Origin: Cucumis sativus
Lineage: Eukaryota > Streptophyta > Magnoliopsida > Cucurbitales > Cucurbitaceae
Direction: 5' to 3'
Assembly: GCF_000004075.3 (NCBI RefSeq)
Contig: NC_026657.2
Location: forward strand, 29,420,408-29,484,407
DNA: 64,000 nucleotides
This document shows, piece after piece, positions 38,545-51,431 of the stretch. How positions within the stretch are numbered: the first letter of the stretch is position 1; every line of letters begins with the position of its first letter. The position numbers and the translations under genes are program-made. The notes beneath the pieces are model-generated. The model saw nothing but the letters and a program-made list of their open reading frames with translations, did not search any database and was not told where the DNA came from.

Positions 38545-38628
38545 TAATCCAACATATATTTTTCCCAGAAGATTGGCATAGCCCTTGCGCAAGGATAACA
38601 CACAAATCAAAATAATCTAACATATATT
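38545..38628 (+). pseudogene. U6 snRNA retro-fragment flanked by a target-site duplication
   Basis: 38566-38607 reads 'agaagattggcatagccc' then 'ttgcgcaaggataacacac' and 'aaatc', matching the middle-to-3' part of U6 snRNA with a handful of mostly transition differences. The flanks 'taatccaacatatatt' (38545-38560) and 'taatctaacatatatt' (38613-38628) are a 16-base direct repeat with one mismatch. This is the signature of LINE-machinery insertion of an RNA fragment. It lacks the U6 5' part and promoter. Confidence 0.8.
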
Positions 38629-40317
38629 CCTTACTAACCAGAATAACAATAAAGAAAATCCGTTAATTTTTGGATTAAAGCATATTGATAAACGTTGGCT
38701 ATAAAGAAGACGTGTCTCCTGTAATTATTTGGCCCTGCATTCCAAAGTCACAACAATTCTTCAAAAGACTTCACCTGTAACCAAGTCCTCTTACAAATCC
38801 TCTATTGCTTAGAATTCAAAATTAAAGATAGTCAAGAACAAAACTTCAATAAGAAAAATTGAGAATAAAAAGATTGAGCATTTGTAGATGCTACTGATGG
38901 GGTTTTTTTTTTGCTAGGGGGCAGTTCCTTTTAGCAGGAAGATTTATTTAACAAGCCAGTAACCACTCTGTCGTATTTAATAAGAAGAGTGGATTGACCA
39001 AGTTAAAAGATTAAAATCAATAATTTAAAAACATAAAGGATCCTCATAGTTATCGCAGTTAAAAAAAGTTCAAACTAATGTATATCCTCCAATCTTGGTT
39101 CTAAATATAGCCAAATTTAAGCCACGAGCATTCACAACCTAAAAGAATAGACATCCAAACCTACAACTTCTAAGCAACTAAAGCAACAATAAAATTAAGA
39201 CACGGTTAGAGAGGCTGACATATAATTTATACTAATTCATCCAATGTAAACCATGATTCAGTTCTCGGATGTAGGTTTACTAAAATCGTTCAAGAATGGT
39301 TTCTAAAAGATCTCATCAGTCACTCAACAAAGCTTTCTCAAAACTCTTCCTTCCATGGAGACTAAACAGACATATTTCCATCACCCGTAAACGCCCGTGA
39401 TTCCTGCCAATTGAAGAAAAGTTGCTGTTTTATAAATAGCAGCGGCGCTGTGGCGCTACAAACGGAAATTTTAACCCGTGTCTTTTTCGGAATTCCATGG
39501 CGCTCCTTGCTAGGTATTTCTGGGTCTCTAAAACAATTTGTGTTAGTTTGGCTCCACTTACTCAACATTTGAATGGTGTTTAGTACTCTGCTTGACGGTA
39601 ACTTGAAGCCAAATCAACAATTGACTTGGCTTTCAATAGCTACAATTTTTTCTTCCACTTGAATGTTTATGGGTTTTAGTTTTGAAATTTACTATTGTAG
39701 TGGAATGGAGCATTTGTTTCCAAGTCAATATTCTATTTTACAGGAGTATTTGTGTTTAACTCAGTGCTTCCGTTCAAATAACGTGTCCGCAACTACAAAC
39801 CATGTAGGTTTTGTTTCTATCCATGACTTTATGTTGAGTGGATACTTTGATTGTTGTTTTGACGTTCTTCAATATGCTTGCTGATATTTGTTCCATTCAT
39901 TAACTTGCTTAAAAGTTCATCGAACATTTTAGGACCCCAAAGTCTAGTATTTTTTTAATCTGACGATAATTATCGCAGTACTAGTAGTAGGGCTGTGAAG
40001 GATGATTGACTTTTACCTTTTAATTTCGAGATTTCCCCCATTTCTGTTACACTTTTGTTTTCTGATATGTCATCTTTTTGGAAATATTCTTTTTTAATAG
40101 GATAAAAATAGAAAGTTTGAGCTAGATTGTTTGTGCTGAAATTTCATTGAATAGTATCCTCTTAATTTTGATAATTAAGTTCACCTTAGGAATAGTCATT
40201 ATTGTTTAACAACAAACACACATTCTTTGTATAGAATAGTGTGCCTTTTTTTTTTAAAATTATGCGGACATTTATCTTGGACGGACCCCTTTAAGACTAA
40301 TCTGTAGGTAAAAGCGA

Positions 40318-40450
40318 AACCTGAAAGTGGTCTTCCATTAGCTAAAGACTAAGCCTTAATTGGCATTCCGTAGCTAAAGATTAAACCTAAAGTGGTCTTT
40401 AATTAGCTTGACGTTAGCTAGATATTAAGCTTGGACAGGTCTTCCACTAA
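40318..40450. repeat. Degenerate short repeats with 'gctaaagaYtaa' and 'agtggtctt'
   Basis: 'gctaaagactaagcc', 'gctaaagattaaacc' and 'gctagatattaagct' recur, as do 'agtggtcttcca' and 'agtggtcttta'. At least three degenerate units. Confidence 0.5.
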
Positions 40451-41301
40451 GAGTTACTTTGGCTATGTGCATGGAGCAGCCCCTGTCGGCTTTCATGGAA
40501 TATTTTAACAAATAAAGGAGGTCTTCTCTCATAAAATTCCAAAAGATAAGTTGGGAAAATTGACTTCTCTCTTGATTGACGAATAATATTGGCATATTAT
40601 TTAGCCTTCACTCGCATAGTCGCATGTTCATTTTAATCGACAATTCCAATACTATATCTTTCTTTTTCAATATATTTTCTCTCCGTAGACTACCCTTCTC
40701 ATGCAGATTGAACTTAGTTATGAAAAACAAAAGAAATGTTGAATCTCTCGTCATATTTTGTTTGGTCATACACCTCTGCATCCTCCATATATGGTGAATT
40801 CCTAGTATAGAGTAATTTATTTTATTAACCATTATCTATGCCCTTTGACTACTGATAAGGACATTAGAGTCCTCCAACTATCTCGACAATGATATTATAT
40901 TGTCGACGTTGGATAGAAATCCATGTGGCTTTGCTTTTAAAACTACCTAAAACTACCTAAAGTGTTGTGTGATTACTTCCTTGAACAAAGTACTACACCT
41001 TGAGTCTTCTCTTATTCATCCACTCCTATCGTCCACAAGAGCTTGCTCTTATCAAGGTCAGTTGCAAAGTCAGACAAAGGACGACCCTAAGCTTATTTTC
41101 GAGGAATATACTTGGTTTCAACCACCTGTCACACCTTTAATCTCCTGACCATGGATACTCCTTTACCAATGAACTTGCTAGGGTCATTACTTGCTTACCG
41201 CTATAAATACTTTTTCTCAAATATGAGAGGAGCATGACCTATAATATCCACTACTCTTGTTCAAAATTTCTGAGAATCTCATTTACGTAGCTATATTTAG
41301 A

Positions 41302-41720
41302 CCATGACTCTAATACCAATTGATAAGAACAACAAAATATTCACAATGATGATATTGGTAATTTTAGGCATAAATCATCACGACTTTGTTCTTGGAACAA
41401 ATCCAAAAGACCTCACACCACTAAAGATAATTGTTCATGCCATGATCACTTTATTTTCTAACCAACATGAGATCTTGTTCGTACTCCCTAACATACTACC
41501 CCTTATATGATTGGATGATGGTTGAAGATCAAAAGTTAATTTTATATAAGTGTCTGATCTAGTGAAGGTACTTAGTATTATTCAAGATACCTTCAAGGTA
41601 CTCCCTTAACATACTACCCCTCATTTACAATATATGACGCACAAATAGCTTTATTTGGTCCTCCTAAGCAATTGTTTCTGATTTAGTGACGGTACTTAGT
41701 TATATTCAAGTGTCTGCATT
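41302..41720 (-). mobile_element. Probable LTR retroelement remnant (fossil)
   Basis: On the minus strand 41320-41304 reads ATTGGTATTAGAGTCAT, close to the tRNA-Met-type primer binding site used by many plant LTR elements. An LTR would then occupy the bases from 41321 onward. Right border unclear. An old fragment; no coding domain seen near it. Confidence 0.3.
41484..41710. repeat. Imperfect tandem duplication, two units of about 105 bases
   Basis: Unit 1 (41484-41586) and unit 2 (41601-41710) both begin 'ctccct(t)aacatactacccc' and end 'ctgat(c/t)tagtga(a/c)ggtactta' followed by 'ttcaag'. The interiors differ. Confidence 0.6.
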
Positions 41721-42489
41721 TTGATGGGTTTAAATTTGCAGTGTAGGGTTCATCCATTTTTGTAGCTTTTTGACCTTTTAGCCATAATGATTATTTAAGA
41801 TCCTATATGTTGGGATTGGGAGCTTGATTGATTCATATCTTGTTCTAGTATTTGCAATATTATATCTTATCCTTTCCTTCGTGGGAACGTTAAATTAGAA
41901 ATGAGGTGGTTTAATAGAATGATTCAAACCTACCGAAAGAAACATATATCAATATCAAATTATCATTATCTAAAAGAAGGTAGTCTAGAATTCGTCATCA
42001 TACATATACAATGGTAGTTTAGAGTTGACATCACATACTAAAATGATTGTAGTGGCGAGAGTAGTCTAGAATTGAAAGGTTCAAAGTAGAACTTTCCTGT
42101 AAATTTTAATCCTTAGATTTTCTACCATAAATTTAAATTTATAACATTTATCTATTTGAATTTTAATACTTTTAAGCACTAAGAAGAATCATAATAGTAT
42201 TTTTTTTTTAATTTGACATTTCTCCATTGGAGTATAAACATACTTTTGTCTTTTGTTTCTCCTTTTCTGTCTTTTTTAGTGGGTGGTAACATTTGAAATT
42301 TTGGCTGTGCTGACTTCGAATCAAAACCATCACTATAAAAATATAAAAGGTAACGTATTAGGATATCAAAGTCCATGGTCTTTTTTTTATTGGCCTTCAA
42401 CAAGCAGACCAATTTTTCCTTTTCCTTTTGGTGTGAGAAAGTTTGCTTCAATTTTTACCCTCAATTCTTTTTAAAAGGAAAGGAAAAAA

Positions 42490-42508
42490 GAGAGAGAGAG
42501 AGAGAGAG
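42490..42508. repeat. (GA)n microsatellite
   Basis: About nine GA units. Confidence 0.9.
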
Positions 42509-43701
42509 TTCGGTAGAGTTTATCGAAGGAAAATAAATAAATTTGGAATGGTTACTAAAACGACGTCGTTTCTTGGATACCATAACAATCCATTCGCTCC
42601 AAACATGGTCTTGTTTGGGCACGTAGGTCCCACATATATTCCCATGCAAAAAATATATATATTTATATATAATAATAATAATAATAAACGGAAGACTGTC
42701 GTACACCACAAAAGCCCCCATCTAACTTCTTTTATTTATGATCTTAATTTAAAAAAAAAAAAAAAAAATCCCCTTTTTATGTTTTAAAAATAAAATAATT
42801 AAGAGAATATGGGATTTACATAATTCCATTCTCCAAACTTCATTAAACTGGGTCACCACTCTCTCGCCTCCCAGACATGTACACCAACTTTTTCTCTTTC
42901 TCTTTACATTTTTTCCCCAATTTTTAAAAATGTATTTTTCCCATAAAACAACAATAACAAAAAAACAAACAAACAACAAATATCATTTGTACATGCTACA
43001 GTATTTGATACCATATATTAAAGTAAGCATGGTTGAATTGACCTAGAAGACATGAATTAGTAAGTAAAGAGATTCTTTGTGGTGTGAAAATTCTTTTACA
43101 AATAGTTGAATATTGTTTCTCAAATTTTTAAAATCCTCAACCCTTCCATTTGAAAATTTAAATAATTATAGCGTCTGAAATTCTTTTCTAGTAGAGTAAG
43201 AAAATTTTAAAAAAGTAATACTTACTCCATCCCAAAATAAATCTCTTTTTCATTACTCACACAAAAAGAATTAAATTATTTGAAAGAAAAGAGAGAAGAA
43301 TTTATGACATGATGATGATGAATTATGGTTGAATAATTTGAAAGGAAGCATAAAATTGATATATTTTTGGAGATGCATCTAATTATTTTTAATTAATAAA
43401 CTTTAAAATTATTTAAAAAGACAAGAAAGAAAAATTATATAAACAATTAAGTTAAACTAAAGGTACATGTAAGTATTAAAAAAAAGAAGATGATGAAAAC
43501 CACACTAATCTCTCTCTTCTCTGAATGAATTAGTAAGCAGCAAAGAGTGAGGGAGAGAGAATGTGAAAGTATCAAAAGAAGCTTATGGACTAAGAAACAA
43601 CATCTCTTATGCCCTAAAAAAGCAATAGAGAACAAAAGGAAAGGAGGGAATGACAACTACTATTTTATTTTTCTTTTTCTTTTATATATTAATTATATAA
43701 T

Positions 43702-43766
<65 letters not shown>

Positions 43767-43930
43767 AGTTCACTCCTTTAATTTTGCTCCTCTTCTTCAT
43801 TCCTCCTTCTTCCTCTTCAACCCTCTCTTCTTTTTTCTCTTGATGTGATTCTCCACTATTTATCTCTCCCCCAAAACCCATCAAACTTTACAAAAGAGAA
43901 AGATAACCCAGAAAAAAAAAGAAAAAAACC
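42509..43930. other. Dof gene upstream region
   Basis: AT-rich with purine tracts. The Dof leader (about 43770-43930) is pyrimidine-rich. No other gene seen. Confidence 0.5.
43709..43763. repeat. (AT)n microsatellite upstream of the Dof gene
   Basis: About 27 AT units, ending ~170 bases before the Dof ATG. Confidence 0.95.
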
Positions 43931-45449
43931 ATGAATTTTTCCTCCATTCCTCCTTATCTTGATCCTTCCAACTGGCAACAGGTAATAAGGGTTTCCTCCA
44001 TTTTCTTTTTCTTTTTCTTTTGGATTAATTTTCTTTTTCTTCCTTTGCAACTAAAGCTAAAGAAAAAAAAAAATGGAACCCCCCTTGAGAAAAAGATAAA
44101 TATTCCCCTATTTTGCTTTCTATTGTTGTTGTTGTTGTTTTTTTTCTTTTGAATATACTTGAGATATTTGATTTCATTCCCCCTTATTCCAATAATTTTA
44201 CTCATCTCAGCAAGTCACCCATCAGGTGGGAACCAGTAGTAGCACTGCACTTAGTTCTCAGCTTCTTCCTCCTCCACCGCCTCCTCCTCCACCTCCTCCT
44301 CCTCCTCTGCCTCCTCATGGCGTCGGTGGTGCCGGTTCGATCCGCCCTGGTTCGATGGCCGAACGAGCTCGAATGGCTAATATTCCCATGCCTGAGGCTG
44401 CATTGAAATGCCCAAGATGTGAATCGACCAACACTAAGTTTTGTTACTTTAACAACTATAGCCTTACTCAGCCTCGCCACTTTTGCAAGACTTGTAGAAG
44501 GTAAATTCAAAAGATATAAAAAATATTCTTTATATATTATTCTCTAAATTTTTTACAGCTATATAGAAGATTATTAATTAAGATGTAAAAATTTAACTTT
44601 TTTTTTTTTTTTAAATTCTTAATTTTTATTCCTCTCATAAAAAGGGTTGGAACTTCACAAGGGCACTACTTATAGCTTGTTGTTAATTCAAAAAAGTATC
44701 TATAAAATATTGAAGATATTATATTTTCTCTCTAATCTGGGCTCCGCTCGAGAAGGTACTGGACCAGAGGCGGGGCCCTACGGAACGTACCGGTCGGGGG
44801 TGGGTGCCGGAGGAACAAAAGAAGCAAAGGGAGTAGTTCGAAGTCGCCACCGGTCAGCTCGGACCGACAACAAACCAGCGGTTCAGCCAATTCTTCATCA
44901 AGTGCAATAGCTTCCAACAACAGTGGAGGTCTTTCCCCACAGATCCCACCACTCGGCCGGTTCATGGCTCCTCTCCATCAACAGTTTAGTGACTTTGACA
45001 TCGGAAGTTACAGCTACGGGGGTGGCCTTTCAGCTCCCGCCTCCGCTACCGGTGACCTGAGTTTCCAATTGGGCAACACTAATTTAGGTGGAGGAACAAG
45101 CATTGGATCTCTCTTGGGATTTGACCACCAACAATGGAGGCTCCAGCAACAACCTCCTCAATTTCCCTTCTTATCTAGTTTAGACCCTTTCGAAGGCGGT
45201 AATGGTGGTGGCGGAGAAGCACCTGGAACCGCGTGGCAAATGAGGCCAAAAGCACCATCAACAAGTTCAAGGAATAATTTAACCCAAATGGGGAATTCAG
45301 TGAAAATGGAAGAAACCCCGGATCAAGTTAATAATAATGTTGGAAGACAATCTATTGGGATTAATGAACAATATTGGAGCAGTGGATCAATGGCATGGTC
45401 AGATCTTTCTGGTTTTAGTTCTTCATCTTCAACAAGAAACCCATTATAG
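43931..45449 (+). CDS. Dof zinc-finger transcription factor (Dof2.4/Dof5.1-like)
   Basis: Exons 43931-43981, 44211-44500 and 44756-45449 give 344 aa. Dof proteins are plant-only factors binding AAAG with a single C2C2 finger. The start [17 protein letters not shown] is that of the Dof2.4/Dof5.1 (PEAR-type) subgroup, active in early vascular tissue. A run of 13 prolines follows, then [18 protein letters not shown], then the finger: [27 protein letters not shown], then [16 protein letters not shown] and RRNKR. All four zinc cysteines are present. The tail is Ser/Gly/Gln-rich, with QWRLQQQ then LDPF as in Dof2.4. Intron 2 splits the finger after the last cysteine (RR/Y), which is unusual as far as I recall. 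All three exons keep phase. Confidence 0.95.
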
Positions 45450-48092
45450 AGAAATGTCGATCAAATTAGTTATTAACACTTTGGGATGAACAATGGGGGT
45501 TTCTTCATCATACATCTTCATTTCTTCATGTGTGTTATCATGATCATGTTTATCTAAAACCCTAGAAAAATATGGTAGTTTTTCTTTTTCATCTTTTGTT
45601 TAATTTAATTAGTTTTAGTATTTAGGATTGGAGTTGGGAATTATGAGAAGTGAGAACATTATTTTTATTTACCATATAGACTAATGGAGATCACTTTATG
45701 TGTTCCTTCCTTGACATATATATATATCTATATATATATATGATCATATCAGTTTCTCAAAATGCATGCCTTTTAATCTACATATAGAAATATGTATGTT
45801 TTGTGTTGGAAAATCAATGCAGCTCAAGCCAATTTATAATATAATATATTATATGTTTTTTTTTTTCTTCTCTTATATTATAAAGTCCTCAAGTAACTCA
45901 AGCTTCCCCAATTGTTGCATAATAATGACATGTCTCAGTAACTTAAACACATGTGTCAAATTTTATTCCATACTCATAATTTACAAATAATCGTCACTCC
46001 CCCATTAGATTTATCGTTAGAAATGATATATGAAGTATTATTAATTAATTAGTAATATAATGTTAAATCCAATTTGAGTATAAATCTTATCAATTAATTA
46101 TTGGTTTAATTAAATATTAATGTATTAATTAAAATGTATGTTTCTTTTATAAGCTCATGGTTCTAAAATGTGCCAAATTGGAAGTAAAAGCTACGAAAGC
46201 TTTTATTTTTGTTTAAAACATTTCCCATAAAGGCTATATATTATATAGTCATGGGAAAATGAAGTTATATTCTGCAAAGTGATTTTTTGTTTTCTATAAA
46301 AATTTATCTTCACTCTAGACAAAGGGGTTTTGTAGTAAAACAAAGGGATGTCTTTTTTTTTTTTTTTTTTTCCTTCACTTTTTATTTCTTTTCATTTTTC
46401 TTGAAAACAAAAAGAAGAAGAATAATGTTATATACCAATGCAGTTTTGACTCTGAAGAAGGTGCCTATTAATCTTTTTCGATATCGAAAAAAGTCGAGAT
46501 GTGAATTGGAAAGACGTTTTCGAATTGAATACCCAAAAAAAAAGGAAAAAAAAAATAAACTTCCCAAAAAGAGATGAATGAACTAAACTTGATTTATGCT
46601 TTTAGTTTATCCCTCAAAATTAACCAAAGGCATTGAGTTATTTACTCACTTGGACTTGAGTAAATACAAAGGTTAAAAAGTACGAAAAACAGTGTGTTTT
46701 GGTCATTGGGTTAGTACTTCCTATTACAACAACCAAAATTAGAGAGCATAAAATTAGGTTTCCATAGGGTTGTTTGTTGCTTTGTTTTGATGATTACGTC
46801 AAATTTTGAAATCAACAAATTTTGAGACAAAGATGTGAAAAATTAATTAGCCAAATTTGTTGCTTGAAAATTTTGGTGTATAAAATCTGGAAGATGATTG
46901 GTTTATGGTGTTGACAAGTCTTAATTTGCATCAGTTTGTTAGTTATTACTTGGATTATATTGAGGATTAATCATCAATTAAAGAAATCTAAAAATATATT
47001 TATAATGTAGTTTTTGTTTGGATTCATATAGTTTTTAATAATAAGAAGAATATATATAGGCTATAGCTAAACTACTACCCTAGCAAGCCTAAAAAGGGCA
47101 GGGTTTCAAAACTTAGCTTAATTATGAATCAATAATTAATTGAACTCTACATTTGGAACATTATCCATAATTTTACAAAAAAATCAAAATCGATCGAACC
47201 AACGAAAAAATCAATATAATCGATTGAACGAGTTGTAAAGAATTGACATGGTTCACAATATTTATATATTTTTAATTAGGTTTGATCGGTTCAAGTAAGA
47301 TATTGATCAATTTAGCTTTGTAAGAATAATGTTGGATCGTTTTAATATGAAATCTTTAACATGGCTTTCTAAAAACACAACTCTATGTTATATTCCTCCT
47401 CTATAGATACTCGGTTTGGTTTTCGAGAACGTAGATATTGACCCAAAAAGGAAAGACGAAAGAACAGGCCTACCCACTTACAGTCCCCTCATGATCAATT
47501 ATGATTATTCCTTGTGTATGTGTGAGGGAAGTTATAAGAAAATTTTGGAAACCCCAAATGTTTGAATGAGAGAAAAGAGAGACGAAAAAGGGGTATTATA
47601 TATATATATATACACATGTGTGTGTGTGAGGAAAACAAAATCCAACACATATAACAAAAAAGCCAAAGATTTTGCCAAAATCAGTGGTTAACTTCAAAAA
47701 AACCATTCAAACTGATTTTGGGGTTTGGTGCATTTATGAAGTCTTTGTTCTAACTTCTCAGTCAGAAATAATCAGAGAGAGACAGAGAGAGAGAGGAAGA
47801 TCGAGAGATTCAAATTAATAATATTAAAAAATTATAAATGTGATATTACACACTTCGATATGTGTGTCTATATATATACACACATATGATATTAATTAAT
47901 TAAGGTAGTCATTGTTCCAATAATTTAGTCTATGCAACAATTCCAATGAGATGGTTTGTGCATCAATTCAATTGGTTTATAGTACAAACCAAATGATTAT
48001 GAAGTCAAAAATTTTAGCACATTTTTTCAAGTACACACTTTCTTTTTAAATAACCAAACTTCGACTTCGTCCAAATAGTTGTTCTTACCATC

Positions 48093-48131
<39 letters not shown>

Positions 48132-48382
48132 TAATTTAACTTTATCTTTATACTAAAAAGAATGTATCATAAATATTTTAGTTTGGAAACTTATGTCAAT
48201 TTAAATAGTATTGATTAAAATTAATTGAAGACTACAAAATAGTATTTACTATGTTTATTTATGGTTATTAGTTGGATCTTTTGATCTTGTTGAAGACCTT
48301 TTTAGTTGAATTTTGGTCGGAACACAATATACTATAAGTTTTAGCTTAACTTTATAGCAAGTTTCCAGTTACATTATTTATA

Positions 48383-48458
48383 TCTTCAATTTCATTTCAT
48401 TTCAAGTATTGGATTTTATTTCTTCAATTTCATTTCATTTCAAGTATTGGATTTTATT
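48383..48458. repeat. Perfect 38-base tandem duplication
   Basis: Two identical copies, 48383-48420 and 48421-48458, each starting tcttcaatttc and ending ggattttatt. Identity implies a recent event. Confidence 0.9.
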
Positions 48459-51289
48459 TTTTATAATGTATTTGTATGTAATAATTATTAATTAATTGTG
48501 AAGATATTCATACAAGGTCTCATTCTCAAAATATATATATATATATGGTTGATCCACCATTTTTCTATACCTTTATCGAACTTGAAAAAACACAAAAGGT
48601 GGTGAATACATTATATTATATTTCTTTTGTATTAATTAATTATTTTACACACCAAAACAAGAAACAAACGAGAAAAGTGATTGTTTTAGTACCCAAAATA
48701 TAGAACAAAGGAAAAATTAGGTCGTCCCAAAAAAACCTTAAAAGAAAGAAAAGTAATATTTTGGAAGTCAAGTGATAGGAAAAGAAAATATCATTATTTA
48801 TTCAATTACAAATGTTTAATCTTAGTACTGTTAGAGAGTTATTTAGTGTGAAGTCCACGTTGTAAAAAGTTACATAATTGAAGTTTTGAGTAGATGTTAA
48901 AGATTGAACAAAACATATATTAAACTTAATCTCTACCACAACTTTTTTTATCACCTTGTAATTGTTTTTATTAACAAAAGAAAAAGAAACTACCAATTTT
49001 TACCCGAAATTCTACACAAATGGATTTCAAAGCAATAAACTTAAAATGACTTAATCCATTACACAAATTTAAGATAATATAAATTTTCTAAAATTTATTT
49101 TTATTCATGTTGTAAATTTAAAAGATAAAGAAGAAAGAAAGAAAGAAAGAAAAAGAATAAATATTTAAACCGAAAGAAAAAGAAAAAAAAATGGTATTTA
49201 TGTGTTGTGTTGTGACGCATGAGAAGGCGACAAAGCTCTGTTTTGTCAGCATTGTTCTGCGTCCCAACTTTTTTTAATTTCTCTTTAAAATGATTTTTTT
49301 AGTTTTAATTTAATTTTCCCGCAATGTTTGAATTGGACGAACTTTTCTACTTCATCTCTTTCTACTCTACACTACACTACACTACTCATCGTTTCGTACA
49401 CAATGAATGCCATCTCCCTAAAGAATTCCTCTATTATATTCTACAAATCTCCCTTTACTTGCACAGACCATCCCCCAACATATTACTTCTTCTTTCTTCT
49501 TCTTCTTCTTCTTCATCATCATCATCATATTATATACATATAGAGAGAAAGAGAGATTTGTTATTTGCTGAATGTGTCCTTCCAAGTAAACAGTACTGTT
49601 TTTCTTCATTTTTGTGCATTACTTAAAAAGGGTAGTAGTCAAAAGTTAGTTCCCATTGAGTTTAAAGCTGATTCTAAGCTGCTTTTCTTTCTTTATTTCC
49701 TTCTCTTTTTTTTGGGTTAAATGTACTTTCTTTTTATTGTTTCCATTTCTTTTTTGGTATACATATATAAAAAAATACGGTTCATTACTCATATTCGGGT
49801 TATGTGCATATAAGTTCTTCATATTTTCAAACTTAAGATCCCTTAACTTTGCTTTTAATAGCACTTTTGGTGGTCATTCTATCAAGTTTGTTGTTCGTCT
49901 ATAATAAAAAGTTGATTTGATGTTTGTTTTCATTAAAAAAAAATATTTTTCTTCATTTTCTCTTTCTTTTTATTTAAAACTAGTTGAGAATGGGATGAAA
50001 TGAAAATGGTATCATTAAACTCAAATCTCGTAAAATAAAGAGTTGCATTTGAAAAATTATAGATAAGTAAACCGTCGAAGATTAAAAATGTAATATCTTT
50101 TTATGTAAACTTATTCTCGAGAAAATGTGTTGACTAGAAAATATTTGAATTGTTTGGATTAGTTTATATAATATAAAAGAAAGTTTAATCATGATTAACG
50201 ACAAGATTACAAGTTTTAATGAATAAAAAGAAAAACAACCCTAACTTATACATATGTTACAAATCCTTATTCAAATCTAATTAAGAGAATGAATCTACTA
50301 TATATTTTATTTCTTAATTAATTCAAATTTTATATATCTACTAAAGTGTTGTGTTAGCATCTAGTGAGTCGATAATAATTAACATCAAACATTAATCAAA
50401 GAGAAACATAGTATAATGTTTAGGGATGTAATAGAAAAGGTTTATATTAACTTATATTAAAGCTAAGGGTCAAATGTACCCTTTTGTAATATCTTCACAT
50501 ATACATATTGTAATATATATGATTGCAGAAAGACTCTTAATAAGTGAGTATAAAATTGATTTTCCCACAAATTTGTTGGAATAACATGCTTTGAGTTTTT
50601 AGCTAACCCGGTGATTAAAAAACATTTTAGCATATAACCCTAATCGTGTAATTTTAAAAACGAGAAAAAAACTAAAGACTTGAGATTGGAGTCTGAAATA
50701 TTATCTAAATTGAATGGATCTGGTACTAACAACAAAATAGGACAAAAACTACTTATATGATTACCATTTAGTTAAGCTTGTTATCTCAATTAGTACAAGA
50801 TCTTCTAAAAAGTGTTGATCATTGAGAAAATTCCATGTGATTTGTATGGAAAGAGAGAAAGAAAGACAGACAAGTAGGTGGTGGATATTTCAATAGACGT
50901 ACGTATTGATTGATAAAGTGTATCCTCCAGTCTCTCTTCAATTGTGTGTGTATAATAAAATACGCAGAGAGAAGAAGCTTTAATTTATTAGTTTCCCAAG
51001 AAACTAAAGATATATATATATGTATGTATATATTGCCATGCAAAAAGCTGAAATGGGTTTGATTGAAAGGTGATTTGGAGATATATAGTAAAATAGAATT
51101 AAAATCAATTAAAGTATGGATATATAAATTAGTAATTAGAGATAAGAGAGAGGGAATGATATATAGTATATGAATTAATTATAGATATAAAAAAAGAAAA
51201 AGGAGAAAAGGAAGAGAGGAGAGAAATGGGCATCTAGAAAGAAAGGAATCTTGAGGGGAGCTGTTTGGATTTTGCTTTTACAAAAATCG

Positions 51290-51306
51290 AGGCTGAAGCT
51301 CAGCCT
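51290..51306. other. Short perfect hairpin in a GC-richer island
   Basis: AGGCTGA-AGC-TCAGCCT, a 7-base stem with a 3-base loop. Not a known microRNA precursor that I recognise. Confidence 0.4.
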
Positions 51307-51394
51307 GAGGCTGTGACCCTAACCCTTCCTACTAACAACGAATAAAGCAACAAACACACACTCTGGAAATATATATACATATATACATACATAT

Positions 51395-51431
<37 letters not shown>

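Larger units (their letters stand above)
38629..42480. other. Intergenic with degenerate repeats
   Basis: Contains degenerate short repeats (40318-40450), a probable LTR-element remnant near 41300, and an imperfect tandem duplication (41484-41710). Open frames are short and without family support. Confidence 0.45.

Noticed and set aside
39663-39884. 73-residue open frame on +
   Set aside because: Short, no match, no splice context.
42443-42787. 114-residue open frame on +
   Set aside because: Made of purine repeats and poly-Lys; not protein-like.
44202-44510. 102-residue open frame on -
   Set aside because: Antisense of the Dof exon 2; its Arg-rich text is the reverse of the proline repeat.
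51240-51320. Possible microRNA precursor
   Set aside because: Compared with the conserved plant microRNAs I remember (156, 160, 164, 166, 167, 171, 172, 319, 390, 393, 394, 398) and none fits; the stem is too short.
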